Origin: Sideroxydans lithotrophicus | GTDB lineage: Bacteria; Pseudomonadota; Gammaproteobacteria; Burkholderiales; Gallionellaceae | Reading direction: 5' to 3' | Length of the DNA stretch: 64,000 nucleotides | Assembly (NCBI GenBank): GCA_020723185.1 | Contig: DYJI01000002.1 | Coordinates: forward strand, 124,001 to 188,000 | Part shown: positions 22,400 to 32,281 of the stretch, in pieces | Layout: each line of letters opens with the position of its first letter | Numbering within the stretch: position 1 is the stretch's first letter | The notes under the pieces: generated by a model | Database searches by the model: none | What the model was told of the DNA's origin: nothing | The model's input: the letters and a program-made list of their open reading frames with translations, nothing else | Made by a program: the position numbers and the translations under genes

Positions 22400-23607
22400 T
22401 GGGCTGGACCACGTTGTTGCTGGCCTTGCGCGAGATACGCCGCAACCTGATGCGCTCATTCCTCACTGTGCTCGGCATCGTCATCGGCGTAGCCGCCGTG
22501 GTCACCATGGTGACCCTGGGCAACGGCGCGACGCAGTCGGTGTCCGACCAGATATCCAGCCTCGGCAGCAACCTGCTGATGCTGCGCCCCGGGCAGCGCA
22601 TGGGGCCGGGCAGCGGCAGCCTGGGCGCGCCCAGTTTCAAGGCGGAGGATGCGGAAGCGATCCGGGCACAGGTAGGTTCGCTCAAAGCGGTCGCCCCCAC
22701 CGTGAACCGCACGGCCGTGGTGGTAGTCGGCACCAGGAACTGGGCGACCTCCATCACCGGCAGCAACAGCGATTACTTCACCGCCGGCAACTGGACGCTG
22801 GCGGAGGGAAGACTGTTCAATGCCACCGAGGAGCGCGCCGGCAAGGCCGTGTGCATCATCGGCGCGACCGTGCGCAAGGAACTGTTCGAGGCGCACAGCC
22901 CGGTGGGCGATACCATGCGCATCAAACAGTTCTCGTGCGAGGTGATCGGTGTGCTCACCGCGAAAGGTCAGAGCGCGATGGGCCGCGACCAGGACGACAC
23001 GGTGGTGATGCCGCTGCGCACCGTGCAGCGCCGCCTCACCGGCAAGCAGGACGTGAGCACCATCCTCATCTCGATGCAGGATGAGGCGTCGTCCGAACAG
23101 GTGATCAACCAGATCTCGCTGCTGATGCGCGAGCGGCGCAAGCTGTCTGACAACGAGGACGACAACTTCAGCGTGCAGGACACCAAGGAGATCGCCAAGA
23201 CCCTGTCCGGCGCCATCGGCACCATGACCGCGCTGCTCGGCGCGGTGGCGGCGGTGAGCCTGCTGGTGGGCGGCATCGGCATCATGAACATCATGCTGGT
23301 GTCGGTGACCGAGCGCACAAGGGAGATCGGCATCCGCCTCGCCATCGGCGCGCTGGAGAAGGAAGTGCTGATGCAGTTCCTCACCGAGGCGGTGGTGCTT
23401 TCCGCGTTCGGCGGACTGGTGGGACTGTTGCTGGCGGCCATCGCCTGCTACGGGCTGGCCTCCATGCTGTCGCTGCCCTTCCTGTTCAGCCCCGGCATCA
23501 ACCTGCTCGCCTTCGGCTTCTCGGCTGCCATCGGTGTGATCTTCGGCTATGTGCCGGCGCGGCGCGCGGCGCGGCTGGACCCGATCGAGGCGTTAAGGCA
23601 CGAATAA
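22396..23607 (+). CDS. MacB-type ABC transporter permease (FtsX-like)
   Basis: LREIRRNLMRSFLTVLGIVIGVAAVVTMVTLGNGA; GGIGIMNIMLVSVTERTREIGIRLAIGA. Confidence 0.9.
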   Translation: MMGWTTLLLALREIRRNLMRSFLTVLGIVIGVAAVVTMVTLGNGATQSVSDQISSLGSNLLMLRPGQRMGPGSGSLGAPSFKAEDAEAIRAQVGSLKAVAPTVNRTAVVVVGTRNWATSITGSNSDYFTAGNWTLAEGRLFNATEERAGKAVCIIGATVRKELFEAHSPVGDTMRIKQFSCEVIGVLTAKGQSAMGRDQDDTVVMPLRTVQRRLTGKQDVSTILISMQDEASSEQVINQISLLMRERRKLSDNEDDNFSVQDTKEIAKTLSGAIGTMTALLGAVAAVSLLVGGIGIMNIMLVSVTERTREIGIRLAIGALEKEVLMQFLTEAVVLSAFGGLVGLLLAAIACYGLASMLSLPFLFSPGINLLAFGFSAAIGVIFGYVPARRAARLDPIEALRHE

Positions 23608-23617
23608 GGCGGCACCT

Positions 23618-25006
23618 TCAAGCTGCCTTGCGTCTCACCTTCTCTTCATACATCTGTTGGTCAGCCATCTTCAAAACCTGGTCCAGCGTGCCGCCCACTG
23701 CGGGGCACATCGCCACACCGACCGACACGCCCACGCGCAGGCTCTGACCTTCGAACATGATGGGCGCCTCGATCTCCCTGCGCAGCCTGTCGACCAGCGG
23801 TTGCAGGGTCTCCGGTTCCACCTCATCCATCAGCACGATGAATTCGTCGCCACCCCAGCGCGCGATCGTATCGTTCGCACGCACGACCTCCTTGGCACGC
23901 TGGGCCACCGCCAGCAACACGGCATCACCGGCCTTGTGACCGTAACTGTCATTGATCGCTTTAAAGCCGTCCAGATCGAGGAACAGGATGGCGCAGGCCT
24001 GCTCTGGCTTGCGCTTGTGCCGTGCGAACACCATCTCTGCACGGTCCTCCAGCAGATGCCGGTTCGGCAATCCGGTCAACTGGTCGTACATGGCAAGTGC
24101 GGCCAGATCGGAACGGCTGCGGATCAGCATGTACATCATCCAGCCGGCGATAGCCGCCAGCGCGATGGACAGCAGACGTATCAACAGGTCCGTCTGATCG
24201 AAGCCGGTGTCGCGCAGCGAGCGCACGGCGATGAGCCACTTGCCGCCCGGGATGTCGATCTCCTGCGTGAAGGCATCGGCCCTGTCGAACAGCGATGCAT
24301 CCCCCAGCACCATACCTCCGTCTGCACCCGCACCGTCGCGGCCGCGTATGGCGAACTCGAACTGTTTTGGATCGACGCCCGATGCGATCACCTCGGTGAA
24401 CGAATCGAGGTCGATGACAGTAGAGAGCAGCCCCCAGTACTTGTTGTCGATATACAGCGGGACGCGATAGATGAGACCGCGCCCGCCCTGCACCAGATCG
24501 ACCGGACCGGCCAGCGCGGGCACACCGCTTTCGGTGATGCGCTTGACCATGCCCCATTGCTTGGGCTGGTCCGGATAATGCAAGCCGATCGCACCTTCGT
24601 TCCCCTCGCGCGGATAGACATATCTCAGGGTGTAGCCGACGGCGACACCGAAGTTGCGGACATGGGCGTTACTCTTGTGCAGGACACCGAGGATGTCGTG
24701 GACTTCCTGCGCCTGCAGATCGTTGTTGCGCACCACCAGATAACTGCCGAGGCCGCTGCTCAGATAGAGCAGGGAATTCAACTCGCTCTCGGTCTGCGCT
24801 CGCAGCTTGGCGTTAAAAGCGACGCTGTCGCGGAAGAACTCTTCCTTCCGGTCTTCGGCACGATTATGCAGAACCAGTTCTCCCATCACCGCAATGAGGA
24901 TGAAAACACCTGCCGCACCTGCCAGTGCAAAGCGATGACTGCGAATGAACAAACCGATCTTGTTTCTCAAACTGCCCCCTGCGGGGAATCTTCCTCTCCG
25001 CATCAA
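23618..25006 (-). CDS. CHASE-domain diguanylate cyclase
   Basis: TM-CHASE-like periplasmic domain-TM, YDQLTGLPNRHLLEDRAE...RWGGDEFIVLMDEVE. Confidence 0.82.
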   Translation of the reverse strand: MMRRGRFPAGGSLRNKIGLFIRSHRFALAGAAGVFILIAVMGELVLHNRAEDRKEEFFRDSVAFNAKLRAQTESELNSLLYLSSGLGSYLVVRNNDLQAQEVHDILGVLHKSNAHVRNFGVAVGYTLRYVYPREGNEGAIGLHYPDQPKQWGMVKRITESGVPALAGPVDLVQGGRGLIYRVPLYIDNKYWGLLSTVIDLDSFTEVIASGVDPKQFEFAIRGRDGAGADGGMVLGDASLFDRADAFTQEIDIPGGKWLIAVRSLRDTGFDQTDLLIRLLSIALAAIAGWMMYMLIRSRSDLAALAMYDQLTGLPNRHLLEDRAEMVFARHKRKPEQACAILFLDLDGFKAINDSYGHKAGDAVLLAVAQRAKEVVRANDTIARWGGDEFIVLMDEVEPETLQPLVDRLRREIEAPIMFEGQSLRVGVSVGVAMCPAVGGTLDQVLKMADQQMYEEKVRRKAA

Positions 25007-25146
25007 GTGTGGTCAATAGCTTTGCACACTACGGGCATAACGCCACTGCCTGGTACGAGCTGCTCGCCACGTTGGCGAAAGCGTCGACCGTGAGCGTCGA
25101 GATGTCAGCCTGAACTGCCCGGATGACGACGCTCATGGCGTCAGGT

Positions 25147-27393
25147 TCACTTCACGCAGTCGACGAAATAGATGCGCTCGCCGTTCACCTTGTCCGACAC
25201 CAGGCCGTGGATGTCGGTCTCGAAGCCGGGGAAGCCCTTGTTGAAATTGCGCGCGAACTTGAGATAGTCGACGATGGTCTTGTTGAAGCGCTCGCCGGGG
25301 ATGAGTAGCGGGATGCCCGGCGGGTAAGGCGTGAGCAGCACGGCGGTGATGCGGCCCTCCAGCTCATCCACCGGCACGCGCTCGATCTCGTCGTGCGCCA
25401 TCTTCGCGAACGCATCGGACGGTTTCATCGCGGGCTGCATGTCGGACAGATACATCTCCGTCGTCATCTTGGCCACATTGTTGGCCTTGTAGGTGTCATG
25501 GATCTGCTGGCACAGGTCACGCAGGCCGGTGCGTTCGTACTGAGGGAACTTCGCGGCGAACTCCGGCAGGATGCGCCAGATCGGCGCGTTCTTGTCGTAG
25601 TCGTCCTTGAACTGCTGCAGCGCGGTGAGCAGCGTGTTCCAGCGGCCCTTGGTGATGCCGATGGTGAACATGATGAAGAAGGAATACAGGCCACACTTCT
25701 CCACGATCACGCCATGCTCGGACAGGTACTTGGTGACCATCGCAGCAGGGATGCCCGAGTCGGCGAAGTCGCCGTCCACGTCCAGCCCCGGCGTGATGAC
25801 GGTGGCCTTGATGGGATCGAGCATGTTGAACCCTGCCGCCAGTTTGCCGAAACCGTGCCACTTGTCGTCCGGGTTCAGCATCCAGTCGTCGCGCTCGCCG
25901 ATACCTTCCTCGGCGATGTTCTGCGGCCCCCACACCTTGAACCACCAGTCCTCGCCATACTCTTCATCCACCTTGCGCATGGCGCGGCGGAAGTCGAGCG
26001 CTTCGGCGATGGATTCTTCCACCAGCGCGGTGCCGCCCGGCGGTTCCATCATCGCCGCGGCCACATCGCACGAGGCGATGATGGAGTATTGCGGTGAGGT
26101 GGAGGTGTGCATCAGGTAGGCTTCGTTGAACACATGGTTGTTCAGTTTGCGCGTCTCGGATTCGCGCACCAGGATCTGCGATGCCTGCGACAGACCGGCC
26201 AGCAGTTTGTGTGTGGACTGCGTGGCGAAGATCATCGATTCCTTGGCGCGCGGGCGACCGCGACCGATGGCATGCATGCTCTTGTAGAAGTCGTGGAAAG
26301 CGGCGTGCGGCAACCAGGCCTCGTCGAAGTGCAGCGTATCGATCCTGCCATCCAGCATCTCCTTCAGTGTCTCGACGTTGTAGATCACACCGTCGTAGGT
26401 ACTCTGCGTGATGGTGAGGATGCGCGGTTTCTTCTTTTTGTCCTTGATGAACGGGTTGGCGTCGATCTTCTTCTGGATGCTGGCCGGATCGAACTCGGAT
26501 TTCGGGATCGGGCCGATGATGCCGAAGTTGTTGCGCGTCGGCGTCAGGAACACCGGCACCGCGCCGGTCATCATGATCGAATGCAGGATGGACTTGTGGC
26601 AGTTGCGGTCGACGACCACGATGTCGTCCGGCGCCACGGTGGAGTGCCACACGATCTTGTTCGAGGTCGATGTGCCGTTGGTGACGAAGAACAGGTGATC
26701 GGAATTGAAGATGCGCGCCGCGTTGCGCTCGGAAGCCGCCACCGGGCCGGTGTGGTCCAGCAACTGGCCGAGTTCGTCCACCGCGTTGCACACGTCGGCG
26801 CGCAGCATGTTCTCGCCGAAGAACTGGTGGAACATCTGCCCCACCGGCGACTTCAGGAATGCCACGCCGCCGGAGTGGCCGGGGCAATGCCAGGAATAGG
26901 AACCGTCCTGCGCGTAGTCGAGCAGCGCGCGGAAGAACGGCGGCGCCAGCGAATCCAGATAGCTCTTCGCCTCGCGGATGATGTGGCGCGCCACGAACTC
27001 CGGCGTGTCCTCGTGCATGTGGATGAAGCCGTGCAACTCGCGCAGCACATCGTTCGGGATGTGACGCGAAGTGCGCGTCTCGCCGTACAGATAGATGGGG
27101 ATGTCGGCGTTGCGAAAACGCAGCTCGGCCACGAAGGCGCGCAGCGTCTTGAGCGCGGATTCTGTCTCTTCCTTGCTGCCCGCGCCGAACTCCTCGTCGT
27201 CGATGGAAAGCAGGAAAGCCGACGCACGGCTCTGCTGTTGCGCGAACGAGGTCAGGTCGCCGTAGCTGGTGACGCCCAGCACTTCCATGCCTTCTTTTTC
27301 GATGGCATCGGCCAGCGCGCGGATGCCAAGACCGCTGGCGTTCTCGGAACGAAAGTCTTCGTCGATGATGATAACTGGGAACCTGAATTTCAT
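25147..27393 (-). CDS. Orn/Lys/Arg decarboxylase (PLP fold type I, inducible type)
   Basis: SYSWHCPGHSGGVAFLKSPVG, VDRNCHKSILHSIMMTGAVPVFL, ATQSTHKLLAGLSQAS (PLP lysine). Confidence 0.88.
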   Translation of the reverse strand: MKFRFPVIIIDEDFRSENASGLGIRALADAIEKEGMEVLGVTSYGDLTSFAQQQSRASAFLLSIDDEEFGAGSKEETESALKTLRAFVAELRFRNADIPIYLYGETRTSRHIPNDVLRELHGFIHMHEDTPEFVARHIIREAKSYLDSLAPPFFRALLDYAQDGSYSWHCPGHSGGVAFLKSPVGQMFHQFFGENMLRADVCNAVDELGQLLDHTGPVAASERNAARIFNSDHLFFVTNGTSTSNKIVWHSTVAPDDIVVVDRNCHKSILHSIMMTGAVPVFLTPTRNNFGIIGPIPKSEFDPASIQKKIDANPFIKDKKKKPRILTITQSTYDGVIYNVETLKEMLDGRIDTLHFDEAWLPHAAFHDFYKSMHAIGRGRPRAKESMIFATQSTHKLLAGLSQASQILVRESETRKLNNHVFNEAYLMHTSTSPQYSIIASCDVAAAMMEPPGGTALVEESIAEALDFRRAMRKVDEEYGEDWWFKVWGPQNIAEEGIGERDDWMLNPDDKWHGFGKLAAGFNMLDPIKATVITPGLDVDGDFADSGIPAAMVTKYLSEHGVIVEKCGLYSFFIMFTIGITKGRWNTLLTALQQFKDDYDKNAPIWRILPEFAAKFPQYERTGLRDLCQQIHDTYKANNVAKMTTEMYLSDMQPAMKPSDAFAKMAHDEIERVPVDELEGRITAVLLTPYPPGIPLLIPGERFNKTIVDYLKFARNFNKGFPGFETDIHGLVSDKVNGERIYFVDCVK

Positions 27394-27460
27394 GGTCTAA
27401 CTCCGGTGGAAGCAATGATTGGCGCGGATTGTCGCAGAACGTCGAACGACGGATGATGAA

Positions 27461-27682
27461 TTATTTTTGCCCGGGATACGGACTGGCGAGGGTGGCGACC
27501 AGATTGGCCAGCACCTCACGGAACTGCTGTTCATCGCAGCCCATCAGCACGGCATCTTCCAGCGCATCACGGCAGACCTGGCCGATCTCGACCAGGTTCT
27601 CCTGCATGACTTTGTTCTTCTCATAGCAGGCCACCACCTCGCCTTCGGGTGATTTCCAGACGATGTGCTTGATCTTGTCCAT
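27461..27682 (-). CDS. Small conserved-looking hypothetical protein coupled to dcd
   Basis: 73 aa, start overlaps the dcd stop by 1 nt. Confidence 0.5.
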   Translation of the reverse strand: MDKIKHIVWKSPEGEVVACYEKNKVMQENLVEIGQVCRDALEDAVLMGCDEQQFREVLANLVATLASPYPGQK

Positions 27683-28248
27683 CAGGTCTTCGGCAGGGTG
27701 ACGCCGACCTGGCCCTGATACTTTCCGCCACGGTCTTTATAGGAGGTCTCGCACACCTCGTCGCTCTCGAAGAACAACACCTGCGCCACGCCCTCGTTGG
27801 CGTAGATCTTGGCCGGCAGCGGCGTGGTGTTGGAGAACTCCAGCGTCACATAGCCTTCCCACTCCGGCTCGAACGGGGTGACGTTGACGATGATGCCGCA
27901 GCGGGCATAGGTGGACTTTCCCAGACACACGGTCAGCACGTTGCGCGGGATGCGGAAATATTCCACGGTGCGCGCCAGCGCGAAGGAGTTGGGCGGGATC
28001 ACGCAATAGTCAGCCTCGACGCTCACGAAGGAATTCGGATCGAAATTCTTGGGGTCGACGATGGTGCTGTTGATATTGGTGAACAGCTTGAACTCACGCG
28101 AGCAGCGGATATCGTAACCATAGCTGGAAGTGCCGTAGGACACGATCTTGTGGCCGTTCACTTCCTTCACCTGGTTGGGCTCGAACGGGTCGATCATGCC
28201 GGTCTGCTCGGCCATGCGACGTATCCACTTGTCTGACTTGATGCTCAT
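27682..28248 (-). CDS. dcd: dCTP deaminase
   Basis: [24 protein letters not shown]...[17 protein letters not shown]...[39 protein letters not shown]. Confidence 0.95.
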   Translation of the reverse strand: MSIKSDKWIRRMAEQTGMIDPFEPNQVKEVNGHKIVSYGTSSYGYDIRCSREFKLFTNINSTIVDPKNFDPNSFVSVEADYCVIPPNSFALARTVEYFRIPRNVLTVCLGKSTYARCGIIVNVTPFEPEWEGYVTLEFSNTTPLPAKIYANEGVAQVLFFESDEVCETSYKDRGGKYQGQVGVTLPKT

Positions 28249-28343
28249 TGCGATTCCTTGCTGGGTTTGTGCGGGCGCGATTTTATCTGATTCCTCGGCG
28301 GTGCGTGGGTTTTGCTACAATCGCGCCCTCATCGAATTTAAGC

Positions 28344-28463
28344 AAAAGCGAGCGAGACGGATGCAATGCAAGGCGCACGGCGCGCAGGAACCGGAATGCA
28401 CATCAAGTGCATGAGGATTCCGAGCACCGTGCAACGCCGCAGTGCGCCGTCGCAGCCGCTTTT
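28344..28463 (+). ncRNA. Putative structured leader repeat, copy 1 (metG 5' region)
   Basis: Nested inverted repeats AAAAGCG/CGCTTTT, GACGG/CCGTC, GGCG/CGCC, GCACGG/CCGTGC, CGGAAT/ATTCCG, ATGCAC/GTGCAT; homologous to 61951-62084. Confidence 0.5.
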
Positions 28464-28478
28464 CAAGGAAGAACCCGA

Positions 28479-30560
28479 ATGACCCGCAAGATATTAGTGA
28501 CCTCCGCCCTGCCCTACGCCAACGGCAGCATCCACCTCGGCCACCTGGTCGAATACATCCAGACCGACATCTGGGTGCGCTTCCAGAAGATGCGCGGCAA
28601 CGAATGCCACTACGTCTGCGCCGACGACACCCACGGCACCCCCATCATGCTGCGCGCCGAGAAGGAAGGCGTCACGCCGGAACAGTTGATCGCCCGCGTC
28701 TGGCAGGAACATTTCGACGACTTCTCCGCTTTCCACGTCAACTTCGATAACTACGGCTCGACCAACTCAGCCGAGAACAAGGAAAGCGCACAGAGCATCT
28801 ACCGTACGCTCAAGGCCAACGGCCTGATCGAGGTGCGCTCCATCGAGCAGTATTTCGACCCGGTCAAGAACATGTTCCTGCCGGACCGTTTCATCAAGGG
28901 CGAGTGCCCCAAGTGTCACGCCAAGGACCAGTACGGCGACAACTGCGAAGTGTGCGGCGCGGCCTACGCCCCCACCGACCTGATAGCACCGTTCTCCGCC
29001 GTGTCCGGCGCCAAACCTGAACTGCGCAACTCCGACCACTACTTCTTCAAACTCTCCGACCCGCGCTGCCAGAACTTCCTGCGCGAATGGACGCGCGGCG
29101 GCTCGCTGCAAGCCGAGGCCGCCAACAAGATGCAGGAATGGCTGGGCGCGGAAGGCGAGAACAAACTGACCGACTGGGACATCTCGCGCGACGCGCCCTA
29201 CTTCGGCTTCGAGATCCCCGATGCACCGGGCAAATACTTCTATGTGTGGCTGGATGCGCCGGTGGGCTACATGGGCAGCTTCAAGCAGCTGTGCGCGAAG
29301 ACCGGCATCGATTTCGACGACTACTGGAAGCAAGGCTCCGACGCCGAGCTGTATCACTTCATCGGCAAGGACATCCTGTATTTCCACGCGCTGTTCTGGC
29401 CGGCCATGCTGCAGCACGCAGGATTCCGCACGCCGACCAAACTGTTCGCGCACGGTTTCCTCACCGTCAACGGCGAGAAGATGAGCAAATCGCGCGGCAC
29501 CTTCATCACCGCGCGCAGCTATGTCGATCACATCAAGAACACCGAATACCTGCGCTACTACTACGCCGCCAAGCTCAACGGCACCATGGAAGACATCGAC
29601 CTCAACCTCGATGACTTCGTGGCCAAGGTGAACAGCGATTTGATTGGCAAGTACATCAACATCGCCAGCCGCTGCGCGGGGTTCATCAGCAAGAAGTTCG
29701 ACGGCAAGCTGGCCGACGTATCAGTAGAAACCGAGATCGACTTCCAGAATGGTTTTCACTCGCTAAATGAAATTGCTCAGGCATACGAACTACGTGATTT
29801 TGCAAAAGCCTTGCGAAATATCATGGCGTTCGCCGATGACATAAACATCTACGTCAATGACAACAAGCCTTGGGAATTAGCGAAGCAAGAGGGGCAAGAA
29901 CAGAAGCTTCATCTAGTGTGCTCTGCCGCACTTGTGTTGTTCAAGCAACTGACTGCAATGCTCAAACCCGTCTTGCCCAAGCTGGCCTTGGATGTTGAAG
30001 CGTTCTTGAACATTAATCCGCTAACTTGGAATGATGCCAAGTCCAAGCTACCCGCCGGCCACACCATCAACGAATACAAACATCTGGCCACCCGCCTCGA
30101 TCCCAAGCTGATCGAAGCGATGGTCGCCGCCAACCAGGAATCGCTGCAGCCGCAGGCGCACTCTGAACAGCGCCATGCCGCACACCAGCAACAGGAAACG
30201 AAGAAAGCCATGACCGAAACTGAAACCACACCATACATCTCTATCGACGATTTCATGAAGGTGGACCTGCGCGTCGCACGCATCGTGGATGCACAGCATG
30301 TGGAAGGCGCCGACAAGCTGATCCAGTTGACGCTGGACATCGGCGAAGAGAAGCCGCGTAACGTGTTCGCCGGCATCAAGTCGGCCTACGCCCCGGAAGC
30401 CTTGAAGGGCCGCCTGACGGTGATGGTCGCCAACCTGGCACCGCGCAAGATGAAGTTCGGCATGAGCGAAGGCATGGTGCTGGCCGCCTCCGGCAGCGAG
30501 CCCGGCCTGTTCATCCTGTCGCCGGATGACGGCGCACAGCCGGGCATGCGCATCAAGTAA
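28479..30560 (+). CDS. metG: Methionyl-tRNA synthetase
   Basis: [50 protein letters not shown]-terminal tRNA-binding domain [31 protein letters not shown]. Confidence 0.95.
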   Translation: MTRKILVTSALPYANGSIHLGHLVEYIQTDIWVRFQKMRGNECHYVCADDTHGTPIMLRAEKEGVTPEQLIARVWQEHFDDFSAFHVNFDNYGSTNSAENKESAQSIYRTLKANGLIEVRSIEQYFDPVKNMFLPDRFIKGECPKCHAKDQYGDNCEVCGAAYAPTDLIAPFSAVSGAKPELRNSDHYFFKLSDPRCQNFLREWTRGGSLQAEAANKMQEWLGAEGENKLTDWDISRDAPYFGFEIPDAPGKYFYVWLDAPVGYMGSFKQLCAKTGIDFDDYWKQGSDAELYHFIGKDILYFHALFWPAMLQHAGFRTPTKLFAHGFLTVNGEKMSKSRGTFITARSYVDHIKNTEYLRYYYAAKLNGTMEDIDLNLDDFVAKVNSDLIGKYINIASRCAGFISKKFDGKLADVSVETEIDFQNGFHSLNEIAQAYELRDFAKALRNIMAFADDINIYVNDNKPWELAKQEGQEQKLHLVCSAALVLFKQLTAMLKPVLPKLALDVEAFLNINPLTWNDAKSKLPAGHTINEYKHLATRLDPKLIEAMVAANQESLQPQAHSEQRHAAHQQQETKKAMTETETTPYISIDDFMKVDLRVARIVDAQHVEGADKLIQLTLDIGEEKPRNVFAGIKSAYAPEALKGRLTVMVANLAPRKMKFGMSEGMVLAASGSEPGLFILSPDDGAQPGMRIK

Positions 30561-30566
30561 TAATGC

Positions 30567-30692
30567 CGTCATTCCGGCGCAGGCCGGAATCCAGTTGATT
30601 GAATATCCCCCGCGCAAGCGGGACTGCATCAAAAGTTGGTCTGCTGCGCAGGATGTGTTTTTTTCTGGATTCCGGTTTTCACCGGAATGACG
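30567..30692. repeat. REPIN-like pair of inverted REP hairpins, copy 1
   Basis: cgtcattccggcgcaggccggaatccag ... ctggattccggttttcaccggaatgacg. Confidence 0.7.
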
Positions 30693-30723
30693 TAGGTATA
30701 TCACTCATTTGGAGCCCGCCCGC

Positions 30724-32115
30724 ATGGACTACGACATATTGATCATCGGCTCCGGCCCCGCCGGTCAACATGCGGCCTGGCAGGCGGCGCGCATGGGCAA
30801 GCGCGCGGCGATCATCGAGCGCAAGCCCAAGCTCGGCGGCGCGGGCTTACAGACCGGCACCATCCCCAGCAAGGCGATGCGCGAAGTGGCGTATCTGTTG
30901 TCGCGTTCCGGCGGCATGCGTTCCGCGCTCGCGCCGGACAGCCGCAGCCGCCACGGTCTGCTGGCCGACGCGGTGCGCCGCAAGGAAGGCGTGATCGCGC
31001 AGCAGGAATCGGTCATCCTGAAACGTCTGCTGAAACACGGCGTGGCGCTGATCCCCGGCGAGGCATCGTTCGTCGATGCACACACGCTGCAAGTCACCGA
31101 CGCTTCCGGCAACACGCGCAACATCTCGGCGCAGGTCATCCTGCTCGCCGCCGGTTCGCGTCCGCGCCGCCCGGCCGACATCCCCTTCGACAAGAAGACG
31201 GTGCTCGACTCCACCTCCATCCTCAACCTGCGCCATCTGCCCGACAGCCTGCTGGTGGTGGGCGGCGGCGTGATCGCCTGCGAATTCGTGTCCATCTTCG
31301 CCGCGCTCGGCGTGCACGTATCGGTGGTGGATAGCCACAAACAACTGCTCACCTACCTGAGCGAGGATGTGGTCGGCGTGCTGGCCGACAGCTTCCTCGG
31401 CATGGGTGTGGAGTTTTACATGCAAGAACGCGTGGCCGAGATCGTGCGCGAGGACCACGGCGTTTTGACGCGGCTGGCGAGCGGCAAGGAATTCCGCACC
31501 GATGCCGTGCTGTTCGCGCAGGGCCGCGAACCGAACACGGCGGGCCTGAAAGTAGAACAGGCAGGCATCGCGCTGGATGAAGGCTGGGTCACCGTCAACG
31601 CACAGTTCCAGACCAGCGTGCCGCACATCTACGCGGTGGGCGACCTGATCGGCCGCCCCGCACTCGCCTCCACCGGCATGGAACAGGGACGCAGTGCAGT
31701 GCTGCATGCCTTCGGCGGCAGCGAACAGCAGTCTGCCGAGAACCTGCCGATGGCGGTGTATACCATCCCCGAGATCTCCTACGTCGGCAAGACCGAGAAA
31801 GAAGTACAGCAGGCGAACATCCCCTACGTGGTCGGGCGTGCCTATTTCAAGGACAGCGCGCGCGGCCAGATCATCGGCGACGCGCAGGGCTTGCTGAAGC
31901 TGGTGGTGGATGCGCGTAGCGGTAAACTGCTGGGCGTGCACATCGTGGGTGAACAGGCCAGCGAGCTGGTGCACATCGGCCAACTGGTGATGAACCTGAA
32001 CGGCAGCGTGCGCGACCTGATCAGCAACGTTTTCAACTACCCAACGCTGGCAGAATGCTACAAACTGGCGGCACTGGATTGCACACATCAGATGGAGCGG
32101 CACACCAAAGTTTAA
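30724..32115 (+). CDS. sthA: Soluble pyridine nucleotide transhydrogenase (SthA-like flavoprotein)
   Basis: MDYDILIIGSGPAGQHAAWQAARMGKRAAIIE; GTIPSKAMRE; VVGGGVIACEFVSIFAALGVHVSVVD; IYAVGDLIGRPALASTGMEQGR. Confidence 0.85.
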   Translation: MDYDILIIGSGPAGQHAAWQAARMGKRAAIIERKPKLGGAGLQTGTIPSKAMREVAYLLSRSGGMRSALAPDSRSRHGLLADAVRRKEGVIAQQESVILKRLLKHGVALIPGEASFVDAHTLQVTDASGNTRNISAQVILLAAGSRPRRPADIPFDKKTVLDSTSILNLRHLPDSLLVVGGGVIACEFVSIFAALGVHVSVVDSHKQLLTYLSEDVVGVLADSFLGMGVEFYMQERVAEIVREDHGVLTRLASGKEFRTDAVLFAQGREPNTAGLKVEQAGIALDEGWVTVNAQFQTSVPHIYAVGDLIGRPALASTGMEQGRSAVLHAFGGSEQQSAENLPMAVYTIPEISYVGKTEKEVQQANIPYVVGRAYFKDSARGQIIGDAQGLLKLVVDARSGKLLGVHIVGEQASELVHIGQLVMNLNGSVRDLISNVFNYPTLAECYKLAALDCTHQMERHTKV

Positions 32116-32138
32116 TGAAGCTTTGATTAACTCGAATT

Positions 32139-32207
32139 CGTCATTCCGGCGAAGGCCGGAATCCAGTGATTTTATTCAACTGGACACCGGCCTTCGCCGG
32201 TGTGACG
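32139..32207. repeat. REPIN-like pair of inverted REP hairpins, copy 2 (short spacer)
   Basis: cgtcattccggcgaaggccggaatccag ... ctggacaccggccttcgccggtgtgacg. Confidence 0.7.
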
Positions 32208-32281
32208 ACTGAATCAGACACTTCTTAACTAGCAACTCAATGCCGTTCGTGCTTATAACGTTTCTCTACAGAAAGGCGCAT

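Noticed and set aside
26107-27456. 449-aa + strand ORF opposite the decarboxylase gene
   Set aside because: Antisense shadow ORF in high-GC coding DNA; no recognisable motif, low-complexity His/Arg/Val-rich translation.
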